The notes beneath the pieces are model-generated. The model did not search any database. It was given only the letters and a program-made list of their open reading frames with translations, and was not told the origin of the DNA. Of a DNA stretch of 64,000 bases, positions 24,473-33,315 are shown in pieces. The translations under genes and the position numbers were made by a program. This stretch comes from Streptosporangium canum (GTDB lineage Bacteria > Actinomycetota > Actinomycetes > Streptosporangiales > Streptosporangiaceae): NCBI RefSeq assembly GCF_900113865.1, contig NZ_FOQY01000002.1, forward strand, positions 310,001-374,000, in the 5' to 3' direction. Positions within the stretch are counted from its first letter, which is position 1; each line of letters begins with the position of its first letter.

Positions 24473-27400
24473 ATGACCGCCTTGGCCAGGTTGAGCCTTG
24501 CCAACCGCAGCCTTGTCATAATGATCGCGGTCGTGTTGAGCGCGTTCGGCGCCTTCGCGATCCCGTCGCTGAAACAACAGCTTCTGCCTTCGCTTTCGTT
24601 CCCGGGCGCGTTCGTGGTCGCCCCTTACATGGGCGCCTCTCCCGAGATCGTGGAGGAGCAGGTCACCAAGCCGATCGAGGACAGTTTCCAGGGCATCGAG
24701 GGGGTCACCGAGGTCACCTCCACCTCCCAGGAGGGGATGTCGCAGGTTCAGGTGGCCTTCGAGTACGGCACCGACATCGACGCGGCGGTGGCGAAGATGC
24801 AGCAGGCGGTGTCGCGGATCGGCGCCCAGCTGCCCGACGGGGTGGACCCGCAGGTCCTGGCGGGCGGCACCGACGACATTCCGGTGCTGGTGCTGGCGGT
24901 GGGGACCGGCGGTGACGAGCGGGCCATGGCCGACAAGCTCCAGCGGATCATGGTGCCGGAGCTTCAGGGCATCGACGGCGTCCGTGAGGCCGTGGTGACC
25001 GGCGCCCGGGACGAGACCGTGGTGATCACTGCGGATGTCAAGAAGCTCGCCGCGCGCGGGCTGGCGCCGACGGCGGTGACCGATGCGCTGCGCGCCAACG
25101 GGCAGCCGGTTCCGGCGGGCAGTCTGGTGCAGGACAAGGCGTCGCTGACGGTTCAGGTGGGCAGCCGGATCACTTCGATCGAGGATCTGAAGAACCTCTA
25201 TCTGATCCCGGCGGTTGCGGCTCAGGCCCAGCAGCAGGCGCAGGCTCAGGCGCAGGCGCAGCAGGCCGCTCAGCAGGGGCGTCAGGCGCCGGGGCAGGGC
25301 AGTGCGGCCGCGGCCCAGCAGCGGGCCCGGCAGGCGCAGCTTCCGGTCGCGGCGCCCAAGCCGGTGAAGCTGGGTGAGGTGGCCGAGGTCGAGCGTTCGC
25401 TGGCTGACAGCACCTCGCTGACGCGCACCAACGGTGAGCCGAGCCTGGGGGTGTCGGTGACGATGACGCCCGACGGCAACGCGGTGGCGATCTCTCATGC
25501 GGTCAATGACAAGAAGGCCGAGCTGGTCCGGGCGATCGGCGATTCGGCGCAGGTGACGGTGGTCTTCGACCAGGCGCCGTATGTGGAGCGTTCGATCGAG
25601 GATCTGACCACCGAGGGCCTGCTGGGTCTGGTCTTCGCGGTGCTGGTCATCTTGGTCTTCTTGTTGTCGGTGCGTTCGACGCTGGTGACGGCGGTGTCGA
25701 TCCCGCTGTCGGTGGTCATCGCGCTGATCGCTCTGTGGCTGGGTGACTACTCGCTCAACATGCTCACGCTGGGGGCGTTGACGATCGCGGTCGGGCGGGT
25801 GGTGGACGACTCGATCGTGGTGTTGGAGAACATCAAGCGGCATCTGGGCTACGGCGAGGCCAAGCGTGCGGCGGTGCTGGCGGGTGTGCGTGAGGTGAGC
25901 GGGGCGGTGACGGCCTCGACGCTGACCACGGTGGCGGTGTTCCTGCCGATCGCGGTGGTCGGTGGCATGGTGGGGCAGTTGTTCGCGCCGTTCGCGATCA
26001 CGGTGACGGTGGCGTTGCTGGCTTCGTTGCTGGTGTCGCTGACGGTGATCCCGGTGCTGGCCTACTGGTTTTTGAAGGCGCCGGTGCTCAGTGCCGAGCG
26101 GGCGCGTGCGGTGCGTGAGGAGGCTGAGGCCAAGGAGCTGCGCAGTCCGTTGCAGCGTGCCTATATGCCGGTGTTGCGCTTTGCGACCAGGCGGCGGCTG
26201 GTCACCGTCCTGGTCGGTGTTGTGATCTTCGTGGGGACGATGGGCCTGGCCGGTCGGCTGGAGACCAACTTCCTGGACTCTTCGGGGCAGAACACGCTGT
26301 CGGTGACGCAGAAGATGCCTGCCGGCACCGATTTGGCCACCACGGACGCGGCGGCCAAGAAGGTGGAGGAGGTGCTGGGCTCTCTGGAGGAGGTGGAGGG
26401 CTACCAGGTCAATGTGGGTGCCGGCGGCGGGTTCATGGGGGCGACGGGTGGTGGCGGTGATCGTGCCTCTTATTCGGTGACGGTCGCCGAGGGCGCCGAC
26501 ACCGCGGCGCTGGAGAGCGCGCTGCGTGATCGGCTGAAGGCGCTGGCCGATGTCGGCGAGGTCACCGTCGGCGGCGGGCAGGGGGGGCCGGGCGGTGGTT
26601 CGGCCAACCAGCTGCAGGTGATCGTCCAGGGGCCGGACACCGCGACGTTGCAGAGCGCGGCCGAGGCGGTGCGTGGTGCGATGGCGGGTCTTGAGGGGCT
26701 GCGGGATGTCTCCTCCAACCTGCAGGCCAGTGGCCGGCGGGTGGAGGTCCAGGTGGACCGGCGCAAGGCGGCGGCCAAGGGGCTGACCGAGGCGCAGATC
26801 GCGCAGGTGGTCGCCCAGCGGTTCCGTGGCGCGCCGCTGGGTCAGATCACCTTGGACGGGCGGGCCAGTGATCTGGTTGTGCGGGTCGATGAGGCGCCGG
26901 AGGATCTGAAGGCGATCGGTGCGCTGAAGCTGCCGTCGGCCGCCGGCGAGGTCGAGTTGTCGGATGTGGCGAAGGTGGCCAGGGTCGACGGGCCGACGCA
27001 GGTGACGCGGATCGACGGTGAGCGCAGTGCGACGGTGTCGGGTACGGCCACCGGCAGCGACCTGGGCAGTGTCACCGCGGCGCTGACGGCGAAGCTGGAG
27101 GGGGTGTCGTTGCCGGCGGGGGCGAAGTACACCGTCGGTGGTGTCAGCGCCGACCAGGAGGAGGCCTTCGGGCAGCTGGGGCTGGCGATGCTGGCGGCCA
27201 TCGCGATCGTCTTCATGATCATGGTGGCGACGTTCCGTAGTTTCGTGCAGCCGCTGGTGCTGCTGGTGTCGGTGCCGTTCGCGGCGACCGGCGCGATCGG
27301 GCTGCTGCTGGCCACGGGGACGCCGCTGGGTGTTCCGGCGCTGATCGGCATGCTGATGCTGATCGGCATCGTGGTGACCAACGCCATCGTGCTGATCGAT

Positions 27401-27745
27401 CTGATCAACCAGTATCGGGAGCAGGGGATGGGCGTGGTGGAGGCGGTGATCGAGGGGGGCCGGCGGCGTCTGCGGCCGATCCTGATGACCGCGGTGGCGA
27501 CGATCTTCGCGTTGATCCCGATGGCGCTGGGCCTGACCGGGTCGGGTGGGTTCATCTCCCAGCCGCTGGCGATCGTGGTGATCGGCGGTCTGTTGTCGTC
27601 GACGCTGTTGACGCTGGTGCTGGTGCCGACGCTGTATGTGATGCTGGAGCGGACCAAGGAGCGGTTCGGCCGCGGGTCCAGGCCCGGCAGGCACGAGGCC
27701 GAGGTGAAGGTCTACGACGCCGACGAGCTGGCTTCGGCCCGGTAG
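24473..27745 (+). CDS. RND-family efflux transporter (AcrB/SwrC-like)
   Basis: 1090 aa with the two-fold RND layout: a helix at 11-31, a large extracytoplasmic loop, six helices around 375-540, a second loop and six final helices. The proton-relay motif GRVVDDSIVVLENIKRH (near 440-456) is intact, as is NEPSLGVSVT-type loop sequence after the first loop. A Gln/Ala-rich insertion (about 245-295) of the kind AQQQAQAQAQAQQAAQQ breaks the first loop. In a monoderm cell no outer-membrane channel is expected, so it probably expels lipophilic compounds or surfactants across the single membrane, as Bacillus SwrC does. Its likely repressor is the divergent MarR gene. A strong terminator follows. Confidence 0.85.
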   Translation: MTALARLSLANRSLVIMIAVVLSAFGAFAIPSLKQQLLPSLSFPGAFVVAPYMGASPEIVEEQVTKPIEDSFQGIEGVTEVTSTSQEGMSQVQVAFEYGTDIDAAVAKMQQAVSRIGAQLPDGVDPQVLAGGTDDIPVLVLAVGTGGDERAMADKLQRIMVPELQGIDGVREAVVTGARDETVVITADVKKLAARGLAPTAVTDALRANGQPVPAGSLVQDKASLTVQVGSRITSIEDLKNLYLIPAVAAQAQQQAQAQAQAQQAAQQGRQAPGQGSAAAAQQRARQAQLPVAAPKPVKLGEVAEVERSLADSTSLTRTNGEPSLGVSVTMTPDGNAVAISHAVNDKKAELVRAIGDSAQVTVVFDQAPYVERSIEDLTTEGLLGLVFAVLVILVFLLSVRSTLVTAVSIPLSVVIALIALWLGDYSLNMLTLGALTIAVGRVVDDSIVVLENIKRHLGYGEAKRAAVLAGVREVSGAVTASTLTTVAVFLPIAVVGGMVGQLFAPFAITVTVALLASLLVSLTVIPVLAYWFLKAPVLSAERARAVREEAEAKELRSPLQRAYMPVLRFATRRRLVTVLVGVVIFVGTMGLAGRLETNFLDSSGQNTLSVTQKMPAGTDLATTDAAAKKVEEVLGSLEEVEGYQVNVGAGGGFMGATGGGGDRASYSVTVAEGADTAALESALRDRLKALADVGEVTVGGGQGGPGGGSANQLQVIVQGPDTATLQSAAEAVRGAMAGLEGLRDVSSNLQASGRRVEVQVDRRKAAAKGLTEAQIAQVVAQRFRGAPLGQITLDGRASDLVVRVDEAPEDLKAIGALKLPSAAGEVELSDVAKVARVDGPTQVTRIDGERSATVSGTATGSDLGSVTAALTAKLEGVSLPAGAKYTVGGVSADQEEAFGQLGLAMLAAIAIVFMIMVATFRSFVQPLVLLVSVPFAATGAIGLLLATGTPLGVPALIGMLMLIGIVVTNAIVLIDLINQYREQGMGVVEAVIEGGRRRLRPILMTAVATIFALIPMALGLTGSGGFISQPLAIVVIGGLLSSTLLTLVLVPTLYVMLERTKERFGRGSRPGRHEAEVKVYDADELASAR

Positions 27746-27768
27746 GCGCCCGTTCGCGGGTGAGGTGT

Positions 27769-27811
27769 GCCGGTCGCCGTACGGTGGGGTTCGCACCGTA
27801 CGGCGACCGGC
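27769..27811 (+). terminator. Strong hairpin after the RND gene
   Basis: Perfect 17-bp inverted repeat (left arm GCCGGTCGCCGTACGGT) with a 9-nt loop GGGGTTCGC, starting 24 bases after the RND stop. No U-tract follows, as is usual in high-GC actinobacteria. A near-copy occurs at 28798-28840. Confidence 0.8.
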
Positions 27812-27941
27812 TGTTTCGTGGTGCTCGTGCCGAGGCGGGGGCGGGTCCCCCTGGGGTGGGCGGTGTGGCGCCGTAGCGGCTCTGGCCGCCCGCTTGGGCT
27901 TGTGCCTGGTCGGACTGCCTGGGGTGGGCGGTTGAGTCTGT

Positions 27942-28008
27942 GCTGGCGATGCCTGAGCGGGGCGCTGGTAACGAGCTGCTGGAGCGTCTGGTGGCCGATG
28001 CGCGTTTC
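27942..28008 (+). pseudogene. Displaced 67-bp fragment of purB
   Basis: 67 bases identical at all but about three positions to purB codons at 30156-30222; in frame it reads LAMPERGAGNELLERLVADARF against LAMRERGAGNELLERLAADARF in PurB. The DNA on either side does not match purB. With the duplicated hairpin at 27769 it looks like the residue of an old copy of the purB locus. An open frame of 72 codons (27940-28158) runs through it, but I see no sign that it is a gene. Confidence 0.75.
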
Positions 28009-28200
28009 GTCGGCTCTGGCCGTCTCCTGCCCGCCCGGGGCGGTGTCGCCTTCTTGCGGACCTGCCCGTGGCTGCCGCTCGGGAGTGGCTCGGCGGCTGC
28101 CTCGTATCGCCTGGTTTTCCGGGTTGAGGCGCTGTTCGGGGGAGTAGGGTCTTCGTGATCATGCTGGGCGGGTCTTCGTAAAGATCAGGATGGAATTGTC

Positions 28201-28608
28201 ATGAAGTTAAGGCGCATGGCCGCGGCGGGTTTGATCACGACCGCGACCCTTGCCGGCGGGATGGTGACCGCCGGCCCCGCCTCGGCTGCGAGCTACAACG
28301 GCTCCTGCGGCTCGGGTTACTCGGTCAGCCACAGCGTAAGCAGCACGACCGGGACGGTGTTTGTCACCTACAACAGCTCGAACGGCTACAACTGCGCCGT
28401 CGCCATCGCCAACCGCAGGTACAGCACGGCGGTGCAGATGAGCGTCTGGATCCGGCTTTCGAGCAATCACCAGAAGTACAAGTCCGAGGACGGCAAGTTC
28501 CACTCGTACGCGGGACCCGTCTTCCTGTACGGCAAGAACTCCTGCATCGACTACCGCGGCATGATCGCCGGCGCCGGCGCCGGCGCCAACAAGGTGGCCT
28601 GCGGCTGA
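28201..28608 (+). CDS. Secreted SapA-like (spore-associated protein A) protein
   Basis: 135 aa with a Sec signal peptide (MKLRRMAAAGLITTATLAGG, cleavage after PASA) and a mature part of about 105 residues with four Cys, probably two disulfides. The pattern SYNGSCGSGYSV, GTVFVTYNSSNGYNC, YSTAVQMSVWIRLSS and FHSYAGPVFLYGKNSCIDYRG matches streptomycete spore-associated protein A. That family is found on spores and aerial hyphae; its activity is unknown. It stands alone between the purB scrap and purB, with an AGGATGGA element before the ATG. Lower GC and Ser/Tyr richness set it apart slightly from its neighbours. Confidence 0.7.
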   Translation: MKLRRMAAAGLITTATLAGGMVTAGPASAASYNGSCGSGYSVSHSVSSTTGTVFVTYNSSNGYNCAVAIANRRYSTAVQMSVWIRLSSNHQKYKSEDGKFHSYAGPVFLYGKNSCIDYRGMIAGAGAGANKVACG

Positions 28609-28797
28609 CGCGGCCGCTCACTCGCGCGGCACCGGGGCGGCTGCGCCGGTGTCTCAGCTTCGCCGGTCCGTGCGGCGGCGGCCGCACCGAGGCCGGCCGC
28701 CTGTGCCGTTCCCGAGACGAGCATGAGGCCGAAGGTGAAGGGCCACGACGCCGGTGAGCAGGCTTGGGCGTGGTAGGCGCCGGTCCGGGTGGGTCGC
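28609..28797. other. Gap between SapA-like gene and hairpin
   Basis: Roughly 190 bases with no reading frame of coding character, followed directly by the second copy of the hairpin and the purB promoter region (28841-28947). A TAGACT box 12 bases before the purB GTG could be its -10 element, giving a very short leader. Confidence 0.4.
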
Positions 28798-28840
28798 GCC
28801 GGTCGCCGTACGGTGGGGTTCGCGCCGTGCGGCGACCGGC
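28798..28840. repeat. Second copy of the RND-terminator hairpin, upstream of purB
   Basis: The left arm (17 bp) and loop are the same as at 27769-27794; the right arm differs at two positions, each changing an A-U pair into a G-U pair so the stem is kept. Sequence likeness continues a few tens of bases beyond the hairpin. It would terminate transcription from the SapA-like gene. Confidence 0.75.
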
Positions 28841-28947
28841 TGTGCCGTGGTCGCGGGGGCCGGTGCGGCGGGGTTTTCACGGTGCGGCGGGGTTGGGGGT
28901 GCCCCTGTGCGGGGCATGGTGGCGGGATCGCAATAGACTGACGCAAC

Positions 28948-30378
28948 GTGACTGCCAAGCCGCGTATCCCCAATGTCCTGGCCGCCCGCTATGCCTCGGC
29001 GGAGCTGGCCCGTCTGTGGTCTCCCGAGTACAAGGTGGTGGCCGAGCGCCGCCTGTGGCTGGCGGTGCTGGCCGCGCAGGCGCAGCTGGGGGTGGCCGTC
29101 GCCCCGCAGGCGGTGGCCGACTACGACAAGGTCGTCGAGCAGGTGGATCTGGCCTCCATCGCCGAGCGGGAGCGGGTCACCCGTCATGATGTGAAGGCCC
29201 GGATCGAGGAGTTCAACGCCCTGGCCGGGCATGAGCATGTGCACAAGGGCATGACGTCGCGGGACCTGACCGAGAACGTCGAGCAGTTGCAGATCCGCGA
29301 CAGCCTGCTGGTGGTGCGGGATCGGTGTGTGGCGTTGCTGGCGCGGCTGGGCGGGCTGGCGGCTGAGCATTCGGGCACGGTGATGGCGGGCCGGTCGCAC
29401 AATGTGGCCGCGCAGTCGACCACGCTGGGCAAGCGTTTCGCGTCGGCGGCCGATGAGCTGCTGGTGGCTTTCGCCCGGTTGGAGGAGCTGATCGCGCGTT
29501 ATCCGCTGCGCGGCATCAAGGGTCCGGTCGGCACCGCTCAGGACATGCTGGATCTGCTGGGGGGCGACCGGGGCAGGCTGGCGGAGCTGGAGGATCGGGT
29601 GGCGGGGCATCTGGGGTTCGCCCGGCGCCTGACCAGTGTGGGGCAGGTCTATCCCCGGTCGCTGGATTACGAGGTGGTCACGGCGCTGGTGCAGCTGGCG
29701 GCCGCTCCTTCCTCGCTGGCCAAGACGGTCCGGTTGATGGCCGGGCACGAGCTGGTCACCGAGGGGTTCGCCGAGGGGCAGGTGGGCTCTTCGGCGATGC
29801 CGCACAAGATGAACACGCGTTCGTGTGAGCGGGTCAACGGGCTGACCGTGGTCTTGCGCGGTTATGCCTCCATGGTGGGGGAGCTGGCGGGCGACCAGTG
29901 GAACGAGGGGGATGTGTCGTGTTCGGTGGTGCGGCGGGTGGCGTTGCCGGATGCGTTCTTCGCCTTCGACGGGCTGGTGGAGACGATGCTGACGGTGTTG
30001 TCGGAGTTCGGCTCGTTCCCGGCGGTCATCGCCGCTGAGCTGGACCGGTACCTGCCGTTCCTGGCGACGACGAAGATGCTGATGGCCGCGGTGCGGGCCG
30101 GTGCGGGCCGGGAGAGCGCCCATGAGCTGATCAAGGAACACGCGGTCGCCTCGGCGCTGGCGATGCGTGAGCGGGGCGCCGGTAACGAGCTGCTGGAGCG
30201 TCTGGCGGCCGATGCGCGTTTCCCGCTGGACGCCGCGGCGCTGGCCGAACTGCTGGGGCAGCGGATCGCGTTCACCGGGGCGGCGGCCGAGCAGGTGGAG
30301 GCGGTCGTGGCGCGCGTTGGTGAGGTCGTGGCCCGCTACCCGGCCGCGGCCGCCTACGCTCCCGGGGCGATCCTCTGA
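28948..30378 (+). CDS. purB: Adenylosuccinate lyase
   Basis: 476 aa, fumarase/aspartase superfamily. It splits adenylosuccinate to AMP and fumarate and SAICAR to AICAR in purine synthesis. The family signature GSSAMPHKMN (about 280-290) with the catalytic Ser is present, along with the HDVKARIEEF and GMTSRDLTENVEQ motifs of the first and second conserved regions. Length is normal. The GTG at 28948 opens TAKPRIPNVLAARYAS, the usual start in actinobacteria. A GNAT gene follows after five bases, so they share a transcript. Confidence 0.95.
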   Translation: MTAKPRIPNVLAARYASAELARLWSPEYKVVAERRLWLAVLAAQAQLGVAVAPQAVADYDKVVEQVDLASIAERERVTRHDVKARIEEFNALAGHEHVHKGMTSRDLTENVEQLQIRDSLLVVRDRCVALLARLGGLAAEHSGTVMAGRSHNVAAQSTTLGKRFASAADELLVAFARLEELIARYPLRGIKGPVGTAQDMLDLLGGDRGRLAELEDRVAGHLGFARRLTSVGQVYPRSLDYEVVTALVQLAAAPSSLAKTVRLMAGHELVTEGFAEGQVGSSAMPHKMNTRSCERVNGLTVVLRGYASMVGELAGDQWNEGDVSCSVVRRVALPDAFFAFDGLVETMLTVLSEFGSFPAVIAAELDRYLPFLATTKMLMAAVRAGAGRESAHELIKEHAVASALAMRERGAGNELLERLAADARFPLDAAALAELLGQRIAFTGAAAEQVEAVVARVGEVVARYPAAAAYAPGAIL

Positions 30379-30383
30379 AGGGG

Positions 30384-31142
30384 ATGGCAACGGTGAAGGG
30401 GGTGGAGCTGCGGGCGGCTGAGGAGGTGGCGGCCGCCTGCGATGACGACACGCTGCTGGTGTGGGCGGCTCAGGGGATGCGCGGCGGGGTGCGGGCGTGG
30501 GCGCTGGGGGAGGCGGTGGCGGTGGCCAGCCCGGAGCTGAACCGGCGTGATCGCCTGACGGTGCGGGGCGACGCGGCGCAGGTGGCGGCCGTGGTAGGGC
30601 TGGCGCTGCCGGAGCTGGGGCCGTCGTATCGGCTGCTGGGGGACCGGGAGCTGATCGTGGAGCTGGGTGAGCGGCTGCCCGGGACCGGGCCGGCGCGGCC
30701 GTTTGAGTGGATGGACACCGGCCCAAACGCCGCCCGGGACGCGGGCGGGGCGGGCCCGGGGCGGGTGGGCTGGCTGGAGGGCGCCGACGAGGAGGTGGGC
30801 GTCCTGCTGGCCGGGGCGTCGCCGTCGTCGTGGGCGGTTCCCGGCCTGCCGGGGGTGCGCCGCTGGGCGGGGCTGCGCGCGGCGGACGGGGAGCTGGTGG
30901 CCACCGCCGCCGACGCCTGGTCGTGCCCGCAGGTCGGGTTCGTCGCCGGGGTGGCCACCGCCGCCGCCCATCGGGGCCGGGGATATGCCCGGCGGGTGTG
31001 CCGGTTCGCCTTCGCCGCCCTGGCCGCCGAGCACGGGCGGGTGGCCCTGATGGTCGACACCGACAACCGCGCGGCGATCGGCGTCTATGAGCGGCTGGGC
31101 ATGCGCGGGCGCCCGGTGGCCGCCGCGACCGTGGGCCAGTAG
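30384..31142 (+). CDS. GNAT-family N-acetyltransferase
   Basis: 252 aa. The C-terminal third has the acetyl-CoA site: VGFVAGVATAAAHRGRGYARRVCRFAF contains the RGRGYA pyrophosphate loop, followed by VALMVDTDNRAAIGVYERLGM, the GNAT motif B. The first 130 residues form a separate domain without recognised motifs. It begins five bases after purB; ATG 30384 abuts an AAGGGG, so a GTG at 30393, nine bases on, may be the real start. Substrate unknown; linkage to purB may only be transcriptional. Confidence 0.75.
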   Translation: MATVKGVELRAAEEVAAACDDDTLLVWAAQGMRGGVRAWALGEAVAVASPELNRRDRLTVRGDAAQVAAVVGLALPELGPSYRLLGDRELIVELGERLPGTGPARPFEWMDTGPNAARDAGGAGPGRVGWLEGADEEVGVLLAGASPSSWAVPGLPGVRRWAGLRAADGELVATAADAWSCPQVGFVAGVATAAAHRGRGYARRVCRFAFAALAAEHGRVALMVDTDNRAAIGVYERLGMRGRPVAAATVGQ

Positions 31143-31216
31143 AGCCGGCGGTCGCGGCGGGCAGGGGGAAAAACCTGATGCGCGGGGCGGTCCCGCCCGG
31201 CAAAGTGGACGAAATG

Positions 31217-32236
31217 ATGTCCAGTTTTGTGCCTGGTCTGGAGCTTTCGCGTAACTTCTATGCGCAGGTCGTGCGGCCGATGGTCGCTGAGGTGCCGCAC
31301 AGCGCGGCGCTGATCGGCGCCGGTTCGGAGGTGCTGGCGTTCGACACCGAACGCTCCACCGACCACGACTGGGGACCCCGGGTGGTGCTGTTCGTCGCAC
31401 CCGAGACGGCCCGGCAGCTGCGCGCGTCGGTCACCGCCGGCCTGCCCGCCACCTTCGGCGGCTACCCCACCGCGTTCGGCGCCGACCACGGCGTCGAGGT
31501 CACCGGAGCCTCCGCCTGGCTGAAGGAGCGGCTCGGCTTCGATCCGCTGGGGCAGTTCGGGGCGCTGGACTGGCTGGCCACCCCCTGGCAGCGGCTGGCG
31601 GAGGTCACCCGCGGCGAGGTCTTCCACGACGGCCTGCACGTGCTGGAGCCCGCCCGCAGCGCCCTGCGCTGGTATCCGGACGACCTGTGGCGGTATGTGC
31701 TGGCCTGCCAGTGGACACGCCTGGCCCGGCAGGAGGCCTTCCCCGGCCGGTGCGGTGAGGTCGGCGACGATCTCGGCTCGGCCGTGCTGACCGCGAGCCT
31801 GGCCCGTGACCTGATGCGGCTGACCCTGCTGATGCGCCGCCGCTACCCGCCCTACGGCAAATGGCTCGGCAGCGCCTTCGCCCGCCTTCCCGGCACCGCC
31901 GAGATCGGCCAGGCGCTGTCGGGCGCGCTGGCCGCCGACGGGTGGCGCGAGCGGCAGCGGCATCTGGGCTACGCCTATGAGCGGGTGGCCCAGATGCACA
32001 ACCGGCTCGGCCTGAGCCGGCCGCTGGAGACCACCACGCGCGGGTTCCACCGGCGGCCCTTGGAGGTCATCGACGGCGGGCGGTTCGCCGACGCGCTCAG
32101 CCAGGCCATCGCCGACCCGTGGGTGCGGGCTCTGCCGCCGGTCGGCTCGGTCGACCAGTTCGGCGACTCCACCGACCTGCTCACCTGCCCCGGGCGGTGC
32201 CGGGCGGTGACGAGGGCGGTGCTGGAAGGCCGGTGA
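31217..32236 (+). CDS. DUF4037-domain, nucleotidyltransferase-like protein
   Basis: 339 aa. Near the N-terminus ALIGAGSEVLAFDTERSTDHDWGPRVVLFV corresponds to the DUF4037 family, whose GS-x-D-x-D pattern resembles nucleotidyltransferases of the MNT/antibiotic type; here the STDHDWGPR motif keeps the two acids. A helical C-terminal half includes SAFARLPGTAEIGQAL and a MHNRLGLS element. Function of the family is unknown. Two adjacent ATGs (31214, 31217) follow GGACGAA. It lies 74 bp after the GNAT gene on the same strand. Confidence 0.65.
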   Translation: MSSFVPGLELSRNFYAQVVRPMVAEVPHSAALIGAGSEVLAFDTERSTDHDWGPRVVLFVAPETARQLRASVTAGLPATFGGYPTAFGADHGVEVTGASAWLKERLGFDPLGQFGALDWLATPWQRLAEVTRGEVFHDGLHVLEPARSALRWYPDDLWRYVLACQWTRLARQEAFPGRCGEVGDDLGSAVLTASLARDLMRLTLLMRRRYPPYGKWLGSAFARLPGTAEIGQALSGALAADGWRERQRHLGYAYERVAQMHNRLGLSRPLETTTRGFHRRPLEVIDGGRFADALSQAIADPWVRALPPVGSVDQFGDSTDLLTCPGRCRAVTRAVLEGR

Positions 32237-32280
32237 GGCAAGGCGCCGGGAAAAACGGGGCAGCGCCGCCAGGGGGGCGG

Positions 32281-32586
32281 TCAGGCCGCGACCGGCTCGC
32301 GCCGCTGGGCCAGCATGCGCCGCTCGAACCACAGCGAGGTGAACGGCGGCACCGCGCACGCCAGGCCCAGCACGATCGTGCCCACCCCCCAGCGCGCCGC
32401 CCGGGCCGCGGCCAGCACCCCGGCCACGTACAGCACGAACAGCAGGCCGTGGACCGGACCGAAGATCTTCACGCCGAGGTCGCCGGAGTCTGCGATGTAT
32501 TTGAAGAACATGCCGACGAGTAGTCCCGCCCATGAACACGCCTCGGCGATCGCCACATAACGGAACAGACGCAGTGCGGTCGGCAC
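32281..32586 (-). CDS. DUF3817 small membrane protein
   Basis: 101 aa with three hydrophobic helices: ALRLFRYVAIAEACSWAGLL, VHGLLFVLYVAGVLAAARA and GTIVLGLACAVPPFTSLWFE. The FGPVHGLLFVLYV element is the DUF3817 hallmark. These integral membrane proteins have no assigned role. A GTG at 32586 with GAGG eight bases before it is chosen; a GTG at 32595 is also open. Convergent with the DUF4037 gene. Confidence 0.75.
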   Translation of the reverse strand: MPTALRLFRYVAIAEACSWAGLLVGMFFKYIADSGDLGVKIFGPVHGLLFVLYVAGVLAAARAARWGVGTIVLGLACAVPPFTSLWFERRMLAQRREPVAA

Positions 32587-32910
32587 AGCGGACACCTCTC
32601 CTCAGGTCCGGGAACGCCCCCAGCTTAGGGGGCGTGCGGGCCTGTGCGGCCCGGCCGGACGGTGGCGTCGATCACGCTCGGCCCGAAGGCGCCCGCACCG
32701 GCCGCTCCGGCCGGCGAAGCCCTCCGCCCGGCACGCACGCGGTGATCAGGCCGACCCCCGCCGCCGCGTGCCCGCGCACCGCGGCCGGCGCCCGGCCTGT
32801 CTCGCGCATGGCCTCCATCCCGGCCGCGCTCTTGGTCTCCACCATGCGACACCATCCCGGATGCCAATACATATACCGGCATTGTCGTCGCGGTTGCTAG
32901 AGTGCTTTTC
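32587..32910. other. Gap with candidate XRE operator
   Basis: 324 bases without a convincing gene (a 66-codon reverse frame at 32672-32872 has no recognisable features). Near the XRE gene, ATGCC at 32861-32865 and GGCAT at 32878-32882 form an inverted repeat around an AATACATATACC core. Its place 29 bp ahead of the ATG suggests the regulator's own binding site. Confidence 0.4.
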
Positions 32911-33165
32911 ATGGTGCGCCCTCCACTGACCCAGCTCGACCACGAACGCGGCCACCGGCTGGGCGCGATCCTGCGCCAGGCGCGGGGCACCCGCAGCATG
33001 GCCGAGGTCGCCGCCGCCGCGGGACTGTCGGCCGAGACCCTCCGCAAGATCGAAACCGGCCGGGTCCCGACCCCCGCCTTCTTCACCATCGCCGCCCTCG
33101 CCCACACCCTGGGCGTCTCCCTGGACGTCCTGGCCGAGGTCGCCGCCGCCGAACGCGCCGCCTGA
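32911..33165 (+). CDS. XRE-family HTH regulator
   Basis: 84 aa, essentially one Cro/C1-type five-helix domain: LGAILRQARGTRSMAEVAAAAGLSAETLRKIETGRVPTPAFFTIAALAHTLGVSLDVLAE. Helix two to three (MAEVAAAAGLSAETLRKIE) is the HTH. The small size with no further domain suggests a simple repressor. Start at ATG 32911 is by homology; no strong ribosome site, so a leaderless or short-leader transcript from the AT-rich CATATA region is plausible. Confidence 0.8.
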   Translation: MVRPPLTQLDHERGHRLGAILRQARGTRSMAEVAAAAGLSAETLRKIETGRVPTPAFFTIAALAHTLGVSLDVLAEVAAAERAA

Positions 33166-33315
33166 GCCCCCACACACCCCACTCACGACAGACCCCCGCG
33201 ACGGACGCCCTCCGGGCGGCGAGCCGTCAGAGCGGCCCGCCCCAGGCGGACCCGTGAGCCGGCCACCCGGGCGGCGCCACCGAACGGCGCCGCCCGGCCC
33301 GGACCACCACACCCC

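Noticed and set aside
24425-28162. 1245-codon open frame opposite the RND gene
   Set aside because: Rich in Arg, His, Gln and Asp with no motif; it mirrors the codon bias of the real gene on the other strand.
32672-32872. 66-codon reverse ORF ahead of the XRE gene
   Set aside because: No ribosome site or conserved feature; its start lies within the likely XRE operator.
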